NCBI RefSeq assembly: GCF_040719145.1
Contig: NZ_JBFDUZ010000001.1
Location: 744,001 to 808,000, forward strand
From: Paenibacillus sp. JQZ6Y-1
GTDB lineage: Bacteria; Bacillota; Bacilli; Paenibacillales; Paenibacillaceae
Direction of reading: 5' to 3'
Length of the DNA stretch: 64,000 bases
Shown here: piece after piece, positions 26,317-35,405 of the stretch
Layout: each line of letters starts with the position of its first letter
Numbering within the stretch: the stretch's first letter is position 1
Position numbers and translations under genes: made by a program
The notes under the pieces: generated by a model
What the model was told of the DNA's origin: nothing
The model's database searches: none
Seen by the model: the letters and a program-made list of their open reading frames with translations, nothing else

Positions 26317-26367
26317 CAGTATATGTATTTTTATGTCATTATTATTCATCCAAACCAACATATACTG
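26317..26367 (+). repeat. inverted repeat in leader of carrier-protein operon
   Basis: CAGTATATGT (26317-26326) is perfectly inverted as ACATATACTG (26358-26367) with 31 bases between. It lies about 110-160 bases before the acyl carrier protein gene. A possible -35 (TTGACT, 26265) lies upstream with a poor -10 (CAATAT, 26288). It may be an operator or an RNA stem. Confidence 0.5.
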
Positions 26368-26478
26368 AAACTTCTCCAGTCATGGACTGTACACTGAATT
26401 TGCGGAAATAATCACGTTGATCTTTGCTTGAACTTTTTCTCTCGTTATTGATTTACCACATTCAAAGGAGGAATTGGA

Positions 26479-26763
26479 ATGCAACAATCTAGTGTTTCTG
26501 TTGAGCAAATGATTCAGATGATCAGTGAAGTGAAAGACGATCCCGCTTGTTTGACCACTCTCGGTCCTGACTCGGACATTATCCATGATGCCGGTCTGGA
26601 TTCCCTCCAGCTTATCCATTTTATTTTGCGTATCGAAGACGAGTTTGATGTAGAGATTGATTTTGAGGAATTTGATATGGATCACCTAGGCTCGGTTGCG
26701 AAATTTTGCGATTTTGTCAATCATTCGCATGCCGGGGCAAGCGTAGAATCACTAGAAGCCTGA
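26479..26763 (+). CDS. acyl carrier protein
   Basis: 94 residues. The four-helix carrier fold has phosphopantetheine Ser42 in GLDSLQLIHF and an acidic helix II/III (EDEFDVEIDFEEF). AAAGGAGG lies 9 bases upstream of ATG. It is not the fatty-acid AcpP, because its neighbours are a radical SAM enzyme, a BtrH-like protein and an ATP-grasp ligase. It probably tethers an amino-acid or acyl intermediate. A Sfp-type transferase at the other end of the cluster could activate it. Confidence 0.9.
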   Translation: MQQSSVSVEQMIQMISEVKDDPACLTTLGPDSDIIHDAGLDSLQLIHFILRIEDEFDVEIDFEEFDMDHLGSVAKFCDFVNHSHAGASVESLEA

Positions 26764-26943
26764 TCTTTTACATAACGATGTAAAGATGGGGCTTGGCAAG
26801 GTACAAATGACAGGGTCCGCATGACGCTCAGGATCACAGTATGTCGTATAACATGCTGTTTGGTACTGGTTTCCGTCTGCTGTCTTTTGCGACGACACAA
26901 CAGGAAAATCATCTTCGCCATTCTGATGAAAGAGGTGTTCTGT

Positions 26944-28146
26944 GTGCAGCCAAGAAGTGAAGTAACGATAGATCGTGAAGCCTTTAAATTAATCAAACGC
27001 ACCGTTCGCAATGCCACCGTATCCTACCGTAACAAAATCAAAGATCCTACGTATCGGACAGAGTTGCCGCAATCGCTCGGCATCAAGCTGACCAATCGCT
27101 GTAATCTACGATGTACCCACTGTTTCCAGTGGAATGAAGACGGCTACCATCACAATATGGAAAAAGCCGAGCAAAATATGGATCTTGATCCTGCTATTTT
27201 CAAGCAGCTGCTGGATGATACGCGTGAGGTCAAATCGCGCCTGTATCTGTGGGGCGGCGAGCCGATGTTTCACCGTCAGTTCAGTGAGATTATGGGGCAT
27301 ATCCAGAATGACCGCCGTGAGATGACGATCTGTACGAATGGGCTGCTGATCAACAAGCATCTGGATCAAATTCTCGATCTGTCGGAAAATCTAGAACTGC
27401 TGATCGCGGTAGAAGGATTTGAAGCCGAGCATGATCTGATTCGCGGCAAAGGCACATTCAAAAAGACGATGGCTGAAATTGATCGTCTCGTAGAGCTGCG
27501 CGAGCAAGGCTTGTATAAAGGGCGTATTTCGGTGCATGCGGTTATCAATGACAATATGATCGGTCGCATGAGCGAGCTGTTGGAATTTTTTGAATCCAAA
27601 AAGCTTGATCTCGTGATGCTGTGCTTCCCTTGGTATATTTCCCGGGAAACATCGCTCAAAATGGATCGTTATTTTGCCGACCGCTTTAGCTGGCTGCGTC
27701 AGCTGGATGAGCGTCATATTAGTAGCTGGCATGCGTTCAAATACAAAATCAATCCGAATAAAATGGAAGCGCTTATGGATGATCTGAACCAGATCAATGA
27801 TCGTGTCTGGAAAATCCGTGTCCGCTATCAACCGGGTCTCGATTATGATGAGATCGATAAATTCATCCACGGTGACGAAATGACAAGTCGTTGTTCCAAT
27901 AACTGTCTGGCGCTGACATCCCGCACGGATATTATTCCTGACGGCAGTGTAATGCCATGCAAATTCTTTGCTGAATTTACCGTAGGCAATCTGAAAAATA
28001 AAAGTCTCAAGGAAATCTGGGATTCCGAGGAATATGCCCAGATACGCCAGACAATTAACGAAGGCGGGTTAACGCCAGCTTGCTCCAAATGCAGTGTATT
28101 GTATCTGCACGGAGCCAGTGGATTGCAGTCGCTCAACTATATTTGA
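26944..28146 (+). CDS. radical SAM enzyme with SPASM domain
   Basis: 400 residues from GTG 26944, chosen because AGAGGTG lies 6 bases upstream; ATG 26926 is the alternative. The radical SAM cluster is Cys53, Cys57, Cys60 in NRCNLRCTHC, followed by YLWGGEP. The SPASM region near the C-terminus has several Cys (RCSNNC, MPCKFF, PACSKCS) for auxiliary Fe-S clusters, with the GNLKNKSLKEIW motif. Such enzymes oxidise or crosslink peptides, sugars or carrier-bound substrates. No precursor peptide gene is nearby, so the substrate may be on the acyl carrier protein or be a sugar. Confidence 0.9.
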   Translation: MQPRSEVTIDREAFKLIKRTVRNATVSYRNKIKDPTYRTELPQSLGIKLTNRCNLRCTHCFQWNEDGYHHNMEKAEQNMDLDPAIFKQLLDDTREVKSRLYLWGGEPMFHRQFSEIMGHIQNDRREMTICTNGLLINKHLDQILDLSENLELLIAVEGFEAEHDLIRGKGTFKKTMAEIDRLVELREQGLYKGRISVHAVINDNMIGRMSELLEFFESKKLDLVMLCFPWYISRETSLKMDRYFADRFSWLRQLDERHISSWHAFKYKINPNKMEALMDDLNQINDRVWKIRVRYQPGLDYDEIDKFIHGDEMTSRCSNNCLALTSRTDIIPDGSVMPCKFFAEFTVGNLKNKSLKEIWDSEEYAQIRQTINEGGLTPACSKCSVLYLHGASGLQSLNYI

Positions 28147-28166
28147 TCCGTAGAGGAGGAATGAGG

Positions 28167-29321
28167 ATGAGTACAGACGACAAAACGCTGGTGCCGCTTC
28201 AGATCGATGTGCTAGGCGTCGATAATGACGAGATCAGTCAGCTGATTCGTACGATGCGGGTACAGGAGGACGGCTTTGTGGTTGCCGCTGATCTGGTCAA
28301 AGCGGTGGATGAGAATTTTGTGATCAACCACTGCTTTTACGGAGCATTGCAAGCGGTTATGAAGCAGCAGCAGATTCAGCTGGAGGAGACGGATATTTAT
28401 TATCTGTGCAATGGTCCTTCCATCGCCTATGCAGGCGGTAATCAGTACGATACATTCGGATTGGACCCGATGATTCGTATGCTACAGGAATGGAATGATC
28501 ACACAGGCGTTGATATTTCGTATACGCGTGTGGACCAAGACAACCGTGATCATGCTGCGATTGTGCAGGAATGGTACGAGGTGCTTTCTTCTGGCAAGAC
28601 GCTATTGCTACATGCCGATACAGGTAGCCTGAACTATAACGAGCTGCTCTCTGCCAGCCCCGGAGGCGGGCATGTAGTACAGCTGTACGGGCTTCAGCCT
28701 AGCGAGGATATCGCTTATATTATCGATCATTTCCTGCTGGATAAGGCTGGCAAGGTACTCGGTTATAACGGCACAGTTCGCATCAGTGACCTATTGGAAG
28801 GGCTTGTCGAATATGGCAGCATCCAGAGTACGCCGGGTACGAAAATCCCACCAGAACAAATCTTGTCTGCCGCGATTACCCACCTTGAAGAATTTCTGAG
28901 CGGTGGGATAGATGAGCATGGACAAGCCCACGGCATTGCCGCGTATCGTCTACTGAATACGGAAATGATGAACTTGTCCGAGTTGGACGATGAGGCATTT
29001 GAAGAGGCGTGTGGCATTATCTATTATCATCTGCGCGTTGAAAGTCTGGTGCATTTACTGCGTTATTCCACTCAGCTGGCAGTGCAGCATGAAGCACTGC
29101 TAGGTGCAGAAGCGCCAAAACTGATTCGTCAGATTGAGCAGCTTCAGGATCATGCGCAGCGTCTGATGATGAAGCTGTACAAAATCGGTGTACGCCATAA
29201 TCGCAGCAAGTTGCAAGCTTGGACTGACAGCAACCGAGAGTTGCTGGAACATATGGAGCTGCATTTGGGAACGTTGGTCAAAAAGCTGGCTGCCGCCAGC
29301 AAAGCTGCTTCCGTTTCTTGA
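28167..29321 (+). CDS. BtrH-like acyltransferase / papain-fold enzyme candidate
   Basis: 384 residues from ATG 28167, 6 bases after GAGGAGGA. The N-terminal 200 residues resemble the BtrH N-terminal domain: HCFYGALQAVM, a Gly/Tyr-rich loop, GGGHVVQLYGL and an Asp-containing strand. The candidate triad is Cys56, His169, Asp187. In butirosin biosynthesis BtrH moves an acyl group from carrier protein BtrI to the aminoglycoside, so it may offload the acyl carrier protein here. The C-terminal half is helical and unassigned. Assignment rests on motif order, so it is moderate. Confidence 0.6.
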   Translation: MSTDDKTLVPLQIDVLGVDNDEISQLIRTMRVQEDGFVVAADLVKAVDENFVINHCFYGALQAVMKQQQIQLEETDIYYLCNGPSIAYAGGNQYDTFGLDPMIRMLQEWNDHTGVDISYTRVDQDNRDHAAIVQEWYEVLSSGKTLLLHADTGSLNYNELLSASPGGGHVVQLYGLQPSEDIAYIIDHFLLDKAGKVLGYNGTVRISDLLEGLVEYGSIQSTPGTKIPPEQILSAAITHLEEFLSGGIDEHGQAHGIAAYRLLNTEMMNLSELDDEAFEEACGIIYYHLRVESLVHLLRYSTQLAVQHEALLGAEAPKLIRQIEQLQDHAQRLMMKLYKIGVRHNRSKLQAWTDSNRELLEHMELHLGTLVKKLAAASKAASVS

Positions 29322-29353
29322 TTCGGCAAGACATCTAACAAGAACACATATCC

Positions 29354-29390
29354 AATCCCGCAGCTCGTCATTGTGCCTTGCCGCGGGATT
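29354..29390 (+). other. short hairpin inside the cluster
   Basis: AATCCCGC pairs with GCGGGATT in the 226-base gap between the BtrH-like and ATP-grasp genes. There is no T-run. It may mark an mRNA processing point. Confidence 0.35.
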
Positions 29391-29547
29391 ACGAAGAAAA
29401 TGCAGCCTGTTTGGTGCATAGGATACCCGGCGGCAAACGCTCCGAGTGCTCTATGAACGAGCAGGCTGCATGATTCGTTTTATCCTCTGTCGGAAACGGC
29501 AGACCATTCGCAAGGAGATCACCATCACCCGAAAGGAAGGGATAGGT

Positions 29548-30957
29548 ATGCGCGAATTTACGCCTGAAGCTGAAACATCTCCTGTTTTACATATGGGCAC
29601 CTTTGAAGCGGAATTGCACTGGCGGGAAAACAATCTGGCGATTTTGCCAGCACTGCCAGACAAGGAAGCGGAGAAGATTGTGACCGCGATGGATGAATTG
29701 TTATTTTGCTTTTGTAAGCCTGGCGATCTGCTGTTAACTCGGTATGCGTCCTCACCAGCACAGCTGGACTATACATCGGCGCTTGGATTTGAATATACCG
29801 CGAATACATTCAATCTAGAGCAGAACATAGCTACACCGCTTGCAGCTGTGACAGCGGGACAAGCGCCTTCGCGTGCGCGTGCTGCTGATCAGCATCCGGT
29901 ATCGGTATTCCGATTATTGTATGAGCATGGACAGCCGATTGAACAGCAGCTACCGCTAGCAGGTACCGTGTTATCACCATTTGCATGGGTGCCGTATATC
30001 GGTGAGATTAGCCGCAAATTTGGCATTTATAGCAATCATCCATCACTGGACATTGTACGTCGGGTGAATACGAAGCGCTATTCGGCGTGGATGAAGCAGC
30101 ATCTGGAGCTGAAGCATCCGGGCTTCTTTGTCGAGAGTTCAGCAGAGCTGGAAGTGATCGGCAATGAGCTGCTGCGAGACGGTACCTTTTTGATTAAAGA
30201 TAATTATGGTGTATCCGGTAAAGGTAATCTGCATATTGAGACACCATCCATGCTGACGCGCATTCTGTCCAGTATTCGCAAGCAGGAGGAGAAGGGGCGC
30301 AATGTGCAATTTGTGCTGGAACGGTTTCAGCACAAGGAACGCGATTTCTCGTGCCAGTTCCATATTACGGAGCAGGGCGATATTGATATTTTATCGGTGC
30401 AATGGCTGGCAAATTCGCAATTTGCTTATCGCGAATCGCTGTCACCGGATATTCAGTTTATGGATCGGCTGGAGCAGGCGGCATATTTTGACATTATGAT
30501 GGATATTGGGCGTCAGCTATATCGGGACGGTTATTTTGGACATGTGTGCATCGACTCGATGACCTTGCAGGATGGCACTATTGAGCCGCTGGTGGAGATC
30601 AATGCGCGCAAATCGATGAGCCTAATCAAGAATAGTATTGACCGTTATCTACGCAAATACAATCTGCTCGGCAATATGACCAACTACACGGTATCGCATG
30701 ATGGCAGCTTTGATCATGAACGCTTGCTGCTAGAGCTAGAGCGCGAAGGTCTGTTATTCCTACCGCATCGTGAAACTGGTATTATGCCACTGACTTCCGC
30801 AGCCTTGTCCGTCAATCACAGCGATATTCCGCCCAGCAAAAAGCGCAAAGGACGCTTGTATCTATCCGCTGTTGCCGCGGACGAAGCGAGCAAGCATGAG
30901 CTGTTGTCAAGGCTGGAGCATCTGCTGGAACGCAGTGGTCTGCATATTTTGAATTGA
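29548..30957 (+). CDS. ATP-grasp ligase
   Basis: 469 residues. The start ATG 29548 follows GAAAGGAAGG. The ATP-grasp core lies about 170-410: an ATP-binding Lys/Gly loop (FLIKDNYGVSGKGNLHIE), VLERF, and the metal-binding end PLVEINARKSMSL. It should form an acyl-phosphate and ligate a carboxylate to an amine or thiol. In butirosin, ATP-grasp BtrJ loads glutamate onto carrier protein BtrI; a similar role with the neighbouring acyl carrier protein is inferred. The N-terminal 170 residues are unassigned. Confidence 0.85.
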   Translation: MREFTPEAETSPVLHMGTFEAELHWRENNLAILPALPDKEAEKIVTAMDELLFCFCKPGDLLLTRYASSPAQLDYTSALGFEYTANTFNLEQNIATPLAAVTAGQAPSRARAADQHPVSVFRLLYEHGQPIEQQLPLAGTVLSPFAWVPYIGEISRKFGIYSNHPSLDIVRRVNTKRYSAWMKQHLELKHPGFFVESSAELEVIGNELLRDGTFLIKDNYGVSGKGNLHIETPSMLTRILSSIRKQEEKGRNVQFVLERFQHKERDFSCQFHITEQGDIDILSVQWLANSQFAYRESLSPDIQFMDRLEQAAYFDIMMDIGRQLYRDGYFGHVCIDSMTLQDGTIEPLVEINARKSMSLIKNSIDRYLRKYNLLGNMTNYTVSHDGSFDHERLLLELEREGLLFLPHRETGIMPLTSAALSVNHSDIPPSKKRKGRLYLSAVAADEASKHELLSRLEHLLERSGLHILN

Positions 30958-31034
30958 CCTACGTTGCAATGAACACGCATGGTGTGATTGGATATTTGCC
31001 TCTGTATACCTGAAACGGAAAGGGAGGATATCAG

Positions 31035-32204
31035 ATGACTGTAACCATATTATGTTCGGGATTTGGATTGGGCTTCTATACACCGGGGTTGCTGGTGGAG
31101 GCTGGCTTGAGACGACTGGGTATCCCAGCGGAAGTGCTTGTATTTGAAAATGTAATGAACCCGGAGCATCGTGGCAAGGTGGATCATAGTCGGCGTGCAT
31201 ATCATGAAGACTTTTCAGTAGCGCTTATGTCACAGCGTATTCCACAGGATATTCGCAAAAGCATGGACGAGCAGCAGGTAAACACATTGCTGAATCAATG
31301 GAAGGCAGAGGGACGGCGGCATTTTGTCTGCTTGTCTGGTCACTGGGTCTATTTACTGGAATTGTACCGGGAGCAGATGGGCAATGAGCTGGAAGTGGAT
31401 TTGCTATATCTAGATGTGTCGGATTCTCCTTCTTGGAAAAACGTCAAAAAACGTCTAGGTTCGCTAACCGATCATTATCGCGAGGTATGGCTGTTCGGAC
31501 GAGAAGATGAGCCAATGTCTACGTACATCAACATCGTTGGTTCTGATCCTGTGATTCCGTATGAGCAAAGGGAACGTCGTTTGCTTGTTCATGGCGGGGG
31601 CTGGGGAATGGGGACGTATCGCGAGCATTTGCAGGCATTGCAGCATGCGGGATACGGACTGGACATTGTACTGTATGAAGGTGACGAACCGGGCGCAATC
31701 GATAGCGGTCAACGATACTATCGCATGGATCCATCATGGCGCACATGGCAGCAAAATGAGCAGGGCAAGCATACCTTCCCACCATTTGCCGAAGTGCAGG
31801 AGGGTATACAGGAAACCTACCAGTCACATCATGATTATCATCTGCTATGCGAGATTGAACGACGCGTATGTGCCATTGTAAGCAAGCCCGGAGGTGGTAC
31901 GCTGGCGGATTCATTTGCTTCTGGTACGCCGATTATTTTCCTCGATCCGTTTGGTGAGCATGAGCAGAATAATGCAGCATTGTGGCAGCGCTATGGATAT
32001 GGGCTAAACTATGATACTTGGATGAGCGAGTATGGCGGCGGCACCGATATACTGGAGCAGATGCACAACCGTTTGCTTCTGGGTCGTCAGTCGCTGTCCT
32101 CGTATACGGAGCAACTGTCCACGCGCTGGGCTTCCGCGCTGCAAACGGCAGCAGAAGCAGATGCTGACCTTTTGCTATCCCTGTCAGAGGAGGAACGCCG
32201 TTGA
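31035..32204 (+). CDS. GT-B-like glycosyltransferase
   Basis: 389 residues; AAAGGGAGG precedes the ATG. The N-terminus has a Gly-rich loop (CSGFGLGFYTPGLL), and the C-terminal half has the nucleotide-sugar motif SKPGGGTLADSFASGTPIIF followed by GEHEQNNA, as in MurG/MGDG-synthase-like GT-B enzymes. It probably transfers a sugar in the cluster's pathway. It overlaps the next gene by 4 bases, indicating translational coupling. Confidence 0.75.
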   Translation: MTVTILCSGFGLGFYTPGLLVEAGLRRLGIPAEVLVFENVMNPEHRGKVDHSRRAYHEDFSVALMSQRIPQDIRKSMDEQQVNTLLNQWKAEGRRHFVCLSGHWVYLLELYREQMGNELEVDLLYLDVSDSPSWKNVKKRLGSLTDHYREVWLFGREDEPMSTYINIVGSDPVIPYEQRERRLLVHGGGWGMGTYREHLQALQHAGYGLDIVLYEGDEPGAIDSGQRYYRMDPSWRTWQQNEQGKHTFPPFAEVQEGIQETYQSHHDYHLLCEIERRVCAIVSKPGGGTLADSFASGTPIIFLDPFGEHEQNNAALWQRYGYGLNYDTWMSEYGGGTDILEQMHNRLLLGRQSLSSYTEQLSTRWASALQTAAEADADLLLSLSEEERR

Positions 32205-33310
32205 AGGAGCATGGAATACCTGACAATGTGATTCCGCTGCCGGTACGCGATACTCAACCGGTAGGACAGACAGCAGAGGTGAAGCGTCATATCGAAACGG
32301 TCAGGCTGGGGATTCTGGGCTGCTCCGGTATTGTACCGCGCGCTGTATTAGAGCCTGCGGTCTATGTCCCAAATCTAGAAGTGACCGCCGCTGCTAATCG
32401 CACACTCTCCAAGGCGCAGCATATGGGGGAGCAATACGGTATCCCGATCATCCATGACACGCTGGACGAGCTGCTGAATAACTCGGAGCTGGATGCGATC
32501 TATATCGGTCTTAGCAATCAGCTGCATGCTGGATGGATAGAAAAGGCGCTGCGTGCTCGCAAGCATGTGCTGGTAGAGAAGCCGATTGCGCTGGATGCTG
32601 CCGAGCTACCTATATTGAGTGCAGCAGCAGAGCAATACGGTGTGCATTTGGCGGAAGCGATGATGGTCGCTCATCATCCGTGGCAGCAGGCGCTGCGGCA
32701 ATTGATCTTTTCCGGCGAATTCGGAGCATTGCTGCGTACGGAAACACGGCTATCGATTCCGGCGCGGGATGGTCATCAGGATAATTACCGTAGTGATCCG
32801 CAGCAGGGTGGAGGCTGCTTGTGGGATTTGGGCTGCTACTGGCTCCAATTTTTGCAGCTGTTCACCCGTTTGGATCAGGCAGAGCTGGAAGGGCGTTCCC
32901 AATTTGACGGTCCGAACGGCTGCGATTGGACCTTCCATGCTCAGGCGACATTGCGAGACGGAGTACAGGCGGAAGCGTTTCTCTCATTTGAACAGCCGTA
33001 TGCGTGCCGTCATGTGCTGCATTTTGAACAGGCGACCTTGACGATTAACGATTTCTTCCGCTGCAATTTGGGCTTTTACAAGATGAAGTTCAAAATTGTC
33101 CCTGTGCGCCGAAGTGGTGTCGAAAACGAAGTACAACAGCGCATATTTGAGCCAGCCAACTACTATGTCAATCAGCTGCATACCTTTGTACGTGATGTGC
33201 AGCAGCATCAGCCGGGGCAGCCGAATGAGCCATTGGCGGAAGCGATTGACCGTATTCAGGCGCTCAACACATTGTATCGAAGTGCGAAGACGCATATGGC
33301 ATTTTTTTAA
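32201..33310 (+). CDS. Gfo/Idh/MocA-family NAD(P)-dependent oxidoreductase
   Basis: 369 residues from TTG 32201, 7 bases after AGAGGAGG and overlapping the glycosyltransferase by 4 bases. The Rossmann start is VRLGILGCSGIVPRAV, the EKP motif is HVLVEKPIALD and the C-terminal dehydrogenase domain has GGGCLWDLGCYWLQF. These enzymes oxidise sugars or cyclitols. It is the last gene before a strong terminator. Confidence 0.9.
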   Translation: MKEHGIPDNVIPLPVRDTQPVGQTAEVKRHIETVRLGILGCSGIVPRAVLEPAVYVPNLEVTAAANRTLSKAQHMGEQYGIPIIHDTLDELLNNSELDAIYIGLSNQLHAGWIEKALRARKHVLVEKPIALDAAELPILSAAAEQYGVHLAEAMMVAHHPWQQALRQLIFSGEFGALLRTETRLSIPARDGHQDNYRSDPQQGGGCLWDLGCYWLQFLQLFTRLDQAELEGRSQFDGPNGCDWTFHAQATLRDGVQAEAFLSFEQPYACRHVLHFEQATLTINDFFRCNLGFYKMKFKIVPVRRSGVENEVQQRIFEPANYYVNQLHTFVRDVQQHQPGQPNEPLAEAIDRIQALNTLYRSAKTHMAFF

Positions 33311-33332
33311 AAGAGTCTTCGCAGCATATAGC

Positions 33333-33372
33333 AAAACCGCCAGCCGGTCGCGAAACCAGCAGGCGGTTTTTT
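33333..33372. terminator. intrinsic terminator ending the cluster
   Basis: AAAACCGCC (33333-33341) pairs with GGCGGTTTT (33362-33370), followed by TT; symmetric A and T runs allow use from both directions between convergent genes. Confidence 0.88.
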
Positions 33373-33439
33373 ATATGAATATACGTATTTATTTTATGCT
33401 AGAGGATATGTTTTCTACCATATACTCAAATAACAATAC

Positions 33440-34171
33440 TCAAATAAAATGCTCCGGCGGTAGCAGCTCGCTCCAATCCAGCATCAATAACGGACGCGGA
33501 CCGATAGGACGTGTCGCGCATACGGCAAGCTGGTACTGCCCGTCTACATTGATCTTACGGAAAAAGCAGTTCTGACCGCGGTGATCGTCCCAGCCACCGG
33601 AGGAATCCTCCTTCGGGTTCGGTGCAATAAGCCGAGCGGTATGTTCATCGATTAGTTGAACGGCAAAGGAATCTAATGGAATAGATAACCCTTTTCCGAC
33701 AAATTTGATATAACTTTCCTTCAATGTCCAGAGCGTGTAAAATAATTGAAGCCGCTTTTGTTCTGGTGCATCTAACAGCAGCTTGTATTCGGACGAGGTG
33801 AAGAAGCGTTCTGCAATCGCAAAATCGATCGGACGCACCTTTTCAATATCAACACCGACCGGAGCGGAATCGTCTGCACAGATGATCCAATCTCCAGCAT
33901 GGGACAGATTAAAATGAATATGCGGATGCTGAATCAAAAAGGGCTTTCCATAGCTATTCTTGCCCATGTCCAGCGTATCCGCAGACAATTGATAACGCTC
34001 CTGCAAAATATGCCGCAGCAGCAATTCGCCAACAAGACTGCGCTGCGCATCCTGCTGACGTTGAAATCGTAGCGATGTTTCCCGTCGTTCTGCGGATACC
34101 ACATCGCGCATACGCGTCATGACATCGTCCGGTAATAGCTCCGGTAGATGTACACCAGTAATAGTAACCAA
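33440..34171 (-). CDS. Sfp-type 4'-phosphopantetheinyl transferase
   Basis: 243 residues from TTG 34171, preceded by GTGAGGA; an in-frame GTG at 34255 and ATG at 34231 would add unmatched residues. Motifs are NSYGKPFL, FNLSHAGDWIICA, VGVDIEKVRP (magnesium-binding Asp/Glu) and WTLKESYIKFVGKGL. It moves phosphopantetheine from CoA to carrier-protein Ser residues, probably including Ser42 of the acyl carrier protein of the facing cluster. Sfp-type enzymes serve secondary metabolism. Confidence 0.92.
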   Translation of the reverse strand: MVTITGVHLPELLPDDVMTRMRDVVSAERRETSLRFQRQQDAQRSLVGELLLRHILQERYQLSADTLDMGKNSYGKPFLIQHPHIHFNLSHAGDWIICADDSAPVGVDIEKVRPIDFAIAERFFTSSEYKLLLDAPEQKRLQLFYTLWTLKESYIKFVGKGLSIPLDSFAVQLIDEHTARLIAPNPKEDSSGGWDDHRGQNCFFRKINVDGQYQLAVCATRPIGPRPLLMLDWSELLPPEHFI

Positions 34172-34475
34172 GCCTTTATCCTCACTTTTCGTCTGGCTTG
34201 TCCATGGGACAGCCTTGGAATGTATACCCATATATTGACCAATAATTCCAAACACGTCAATATGACAAAATAGGAAGTTTGTATGCGATTCATTATTTGT
34301 TATTTTGAATCAATAGGTGTATGCAAAAGAATCAAAAGAGCAAGCAACATCTTATGATGATGCTTTTGATAGAACGTGATATGTAGTATGATGAGCAGTA
34401 AAACGAATATATTCGCAGCAAAAGCTTTCCTTATAAAGAAGGGGCAGCATAGATTGAACTACAGGAGGAAGAACG

Positions 34476-35336
34476 TTGTCAGAGATCAAACATTTGCCTT
34501 ATCAAAGTGAAGATACGTACTTTGTACAGATGATTCCCGATATTCAATTTGCTCGTTTTTCGAACGGAACAACCTTAAAAATGAATATTTTGCGTCCAGA
34601 ATCGCATATTCCACTGCCATTGATCGTCTGGATCGTCGGCGGTTCATGGTTAGACGCTGATCATTATAAACATGTGCCAGTGATGTCTGAACTCGCACGT
34701 CAAGGGTATGTAATTGCTTGCATTCAGTATCGTACGGTGAACCGCGCGCCGTTCCCTGCTCAGCTAGAAGATGTGAAGACAGCCATCCGTTTCCTAAAAG
34801 CACATGCGGACGAATATGGCATTGATGCAGAGCATGTCGGCGTATGGGGACACTCTGCGGGAGCGCATTTGGCTTCGCTTGCTGCCGTTACGGGTCATCA
34901 GCCAGAGTGGGACGAGCGTGGTCAATGGACCGGGCATTCTAGCAAAGTGACCGCTGTTGTCGACTTTTGCGGACCGATTGATGTACAGGTTGATTTTGAT
35001 CATGAATATGCCTTACCAGTCATTTCGCTGCTGGTCGGTGGACCGATGCGGGAGAAGGTTGCCAATGCGGCATTGTCCAATCCGGTTACCCATATTCGCA
35101 CCGCTGCCGAGCAGGGTATAGTCTTGCCGCCGTTTCTGATTATGCACGGCGATGCGGATGAAATGGTGCCGCTGCGCCAAAGCCAGTTATTGTACGATGC
35201 ACTGCATGAAGCGGGAAGCCGCGTCGATATGTATGTGCTGGAAGGTGTAAAGCATTCCTCGTCGGGTCTGATGACACGGATGGATGTGCTGGAAGCGGTT
35301 AGTCGCTTTTTTGCCCGTCATCTGAAAGGCTCCTGA
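34476..35336 (+). CDS. alpha/beta-hydrolase, acetylesterase-like
   Basis: 286 residues from TTG 34476, 7 bases after AGGAGG. The nucleophile lies in VWGHSAGAHLA, the acid in MHGDADEMVPL and the base in GVKHSS; the oxyanion region reads WIVGGSW where HGG is common. Similar proteins are acetylxylan or feruloyl esterases and BD-FAE family enzymes. No signal peptide. Substrate unknown. Confidence 0.85.
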   Translation: MSEIKHLPYQSEDTYFVQMIPDIQFARFSNGTTLKMNILRPESHIPLPLIVWIVGGSWLDADHYKHVPVMSELARQGYVIACIQYRTVNRAPFPAQLEDVKTAIRFLKAHADEYGIDAEHVGVWGHSAGAHLASLAAVTGHQPEWDERGQWTGHSSKVTAVVDFCGPIDVQVDFDHEYALPVISLLVGGPMREKVANAALSNPVTHIRTAAEQGIVLPPFLIMHGDADEMVPLRQSQLLYDALHEAGSRVDMYVLEGVKHSSSGLMTRMDVLEAVSRFFARHLKGS

Positions 35337-35405
35337 GGTATTGCCTATGCGGAAGCTTGCATATACCGCAAGGAACGGTCGAAGCAACAAGAGGCACACG
35401 GGATT

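Noticed and set aside
26764-26943. Search for a RiPP precursor peptide before the radical SAM gene
   Set aside because: No short open frame with ribosome site and Cys- or repeat-rich core was found; the carrier protein is the better partner.
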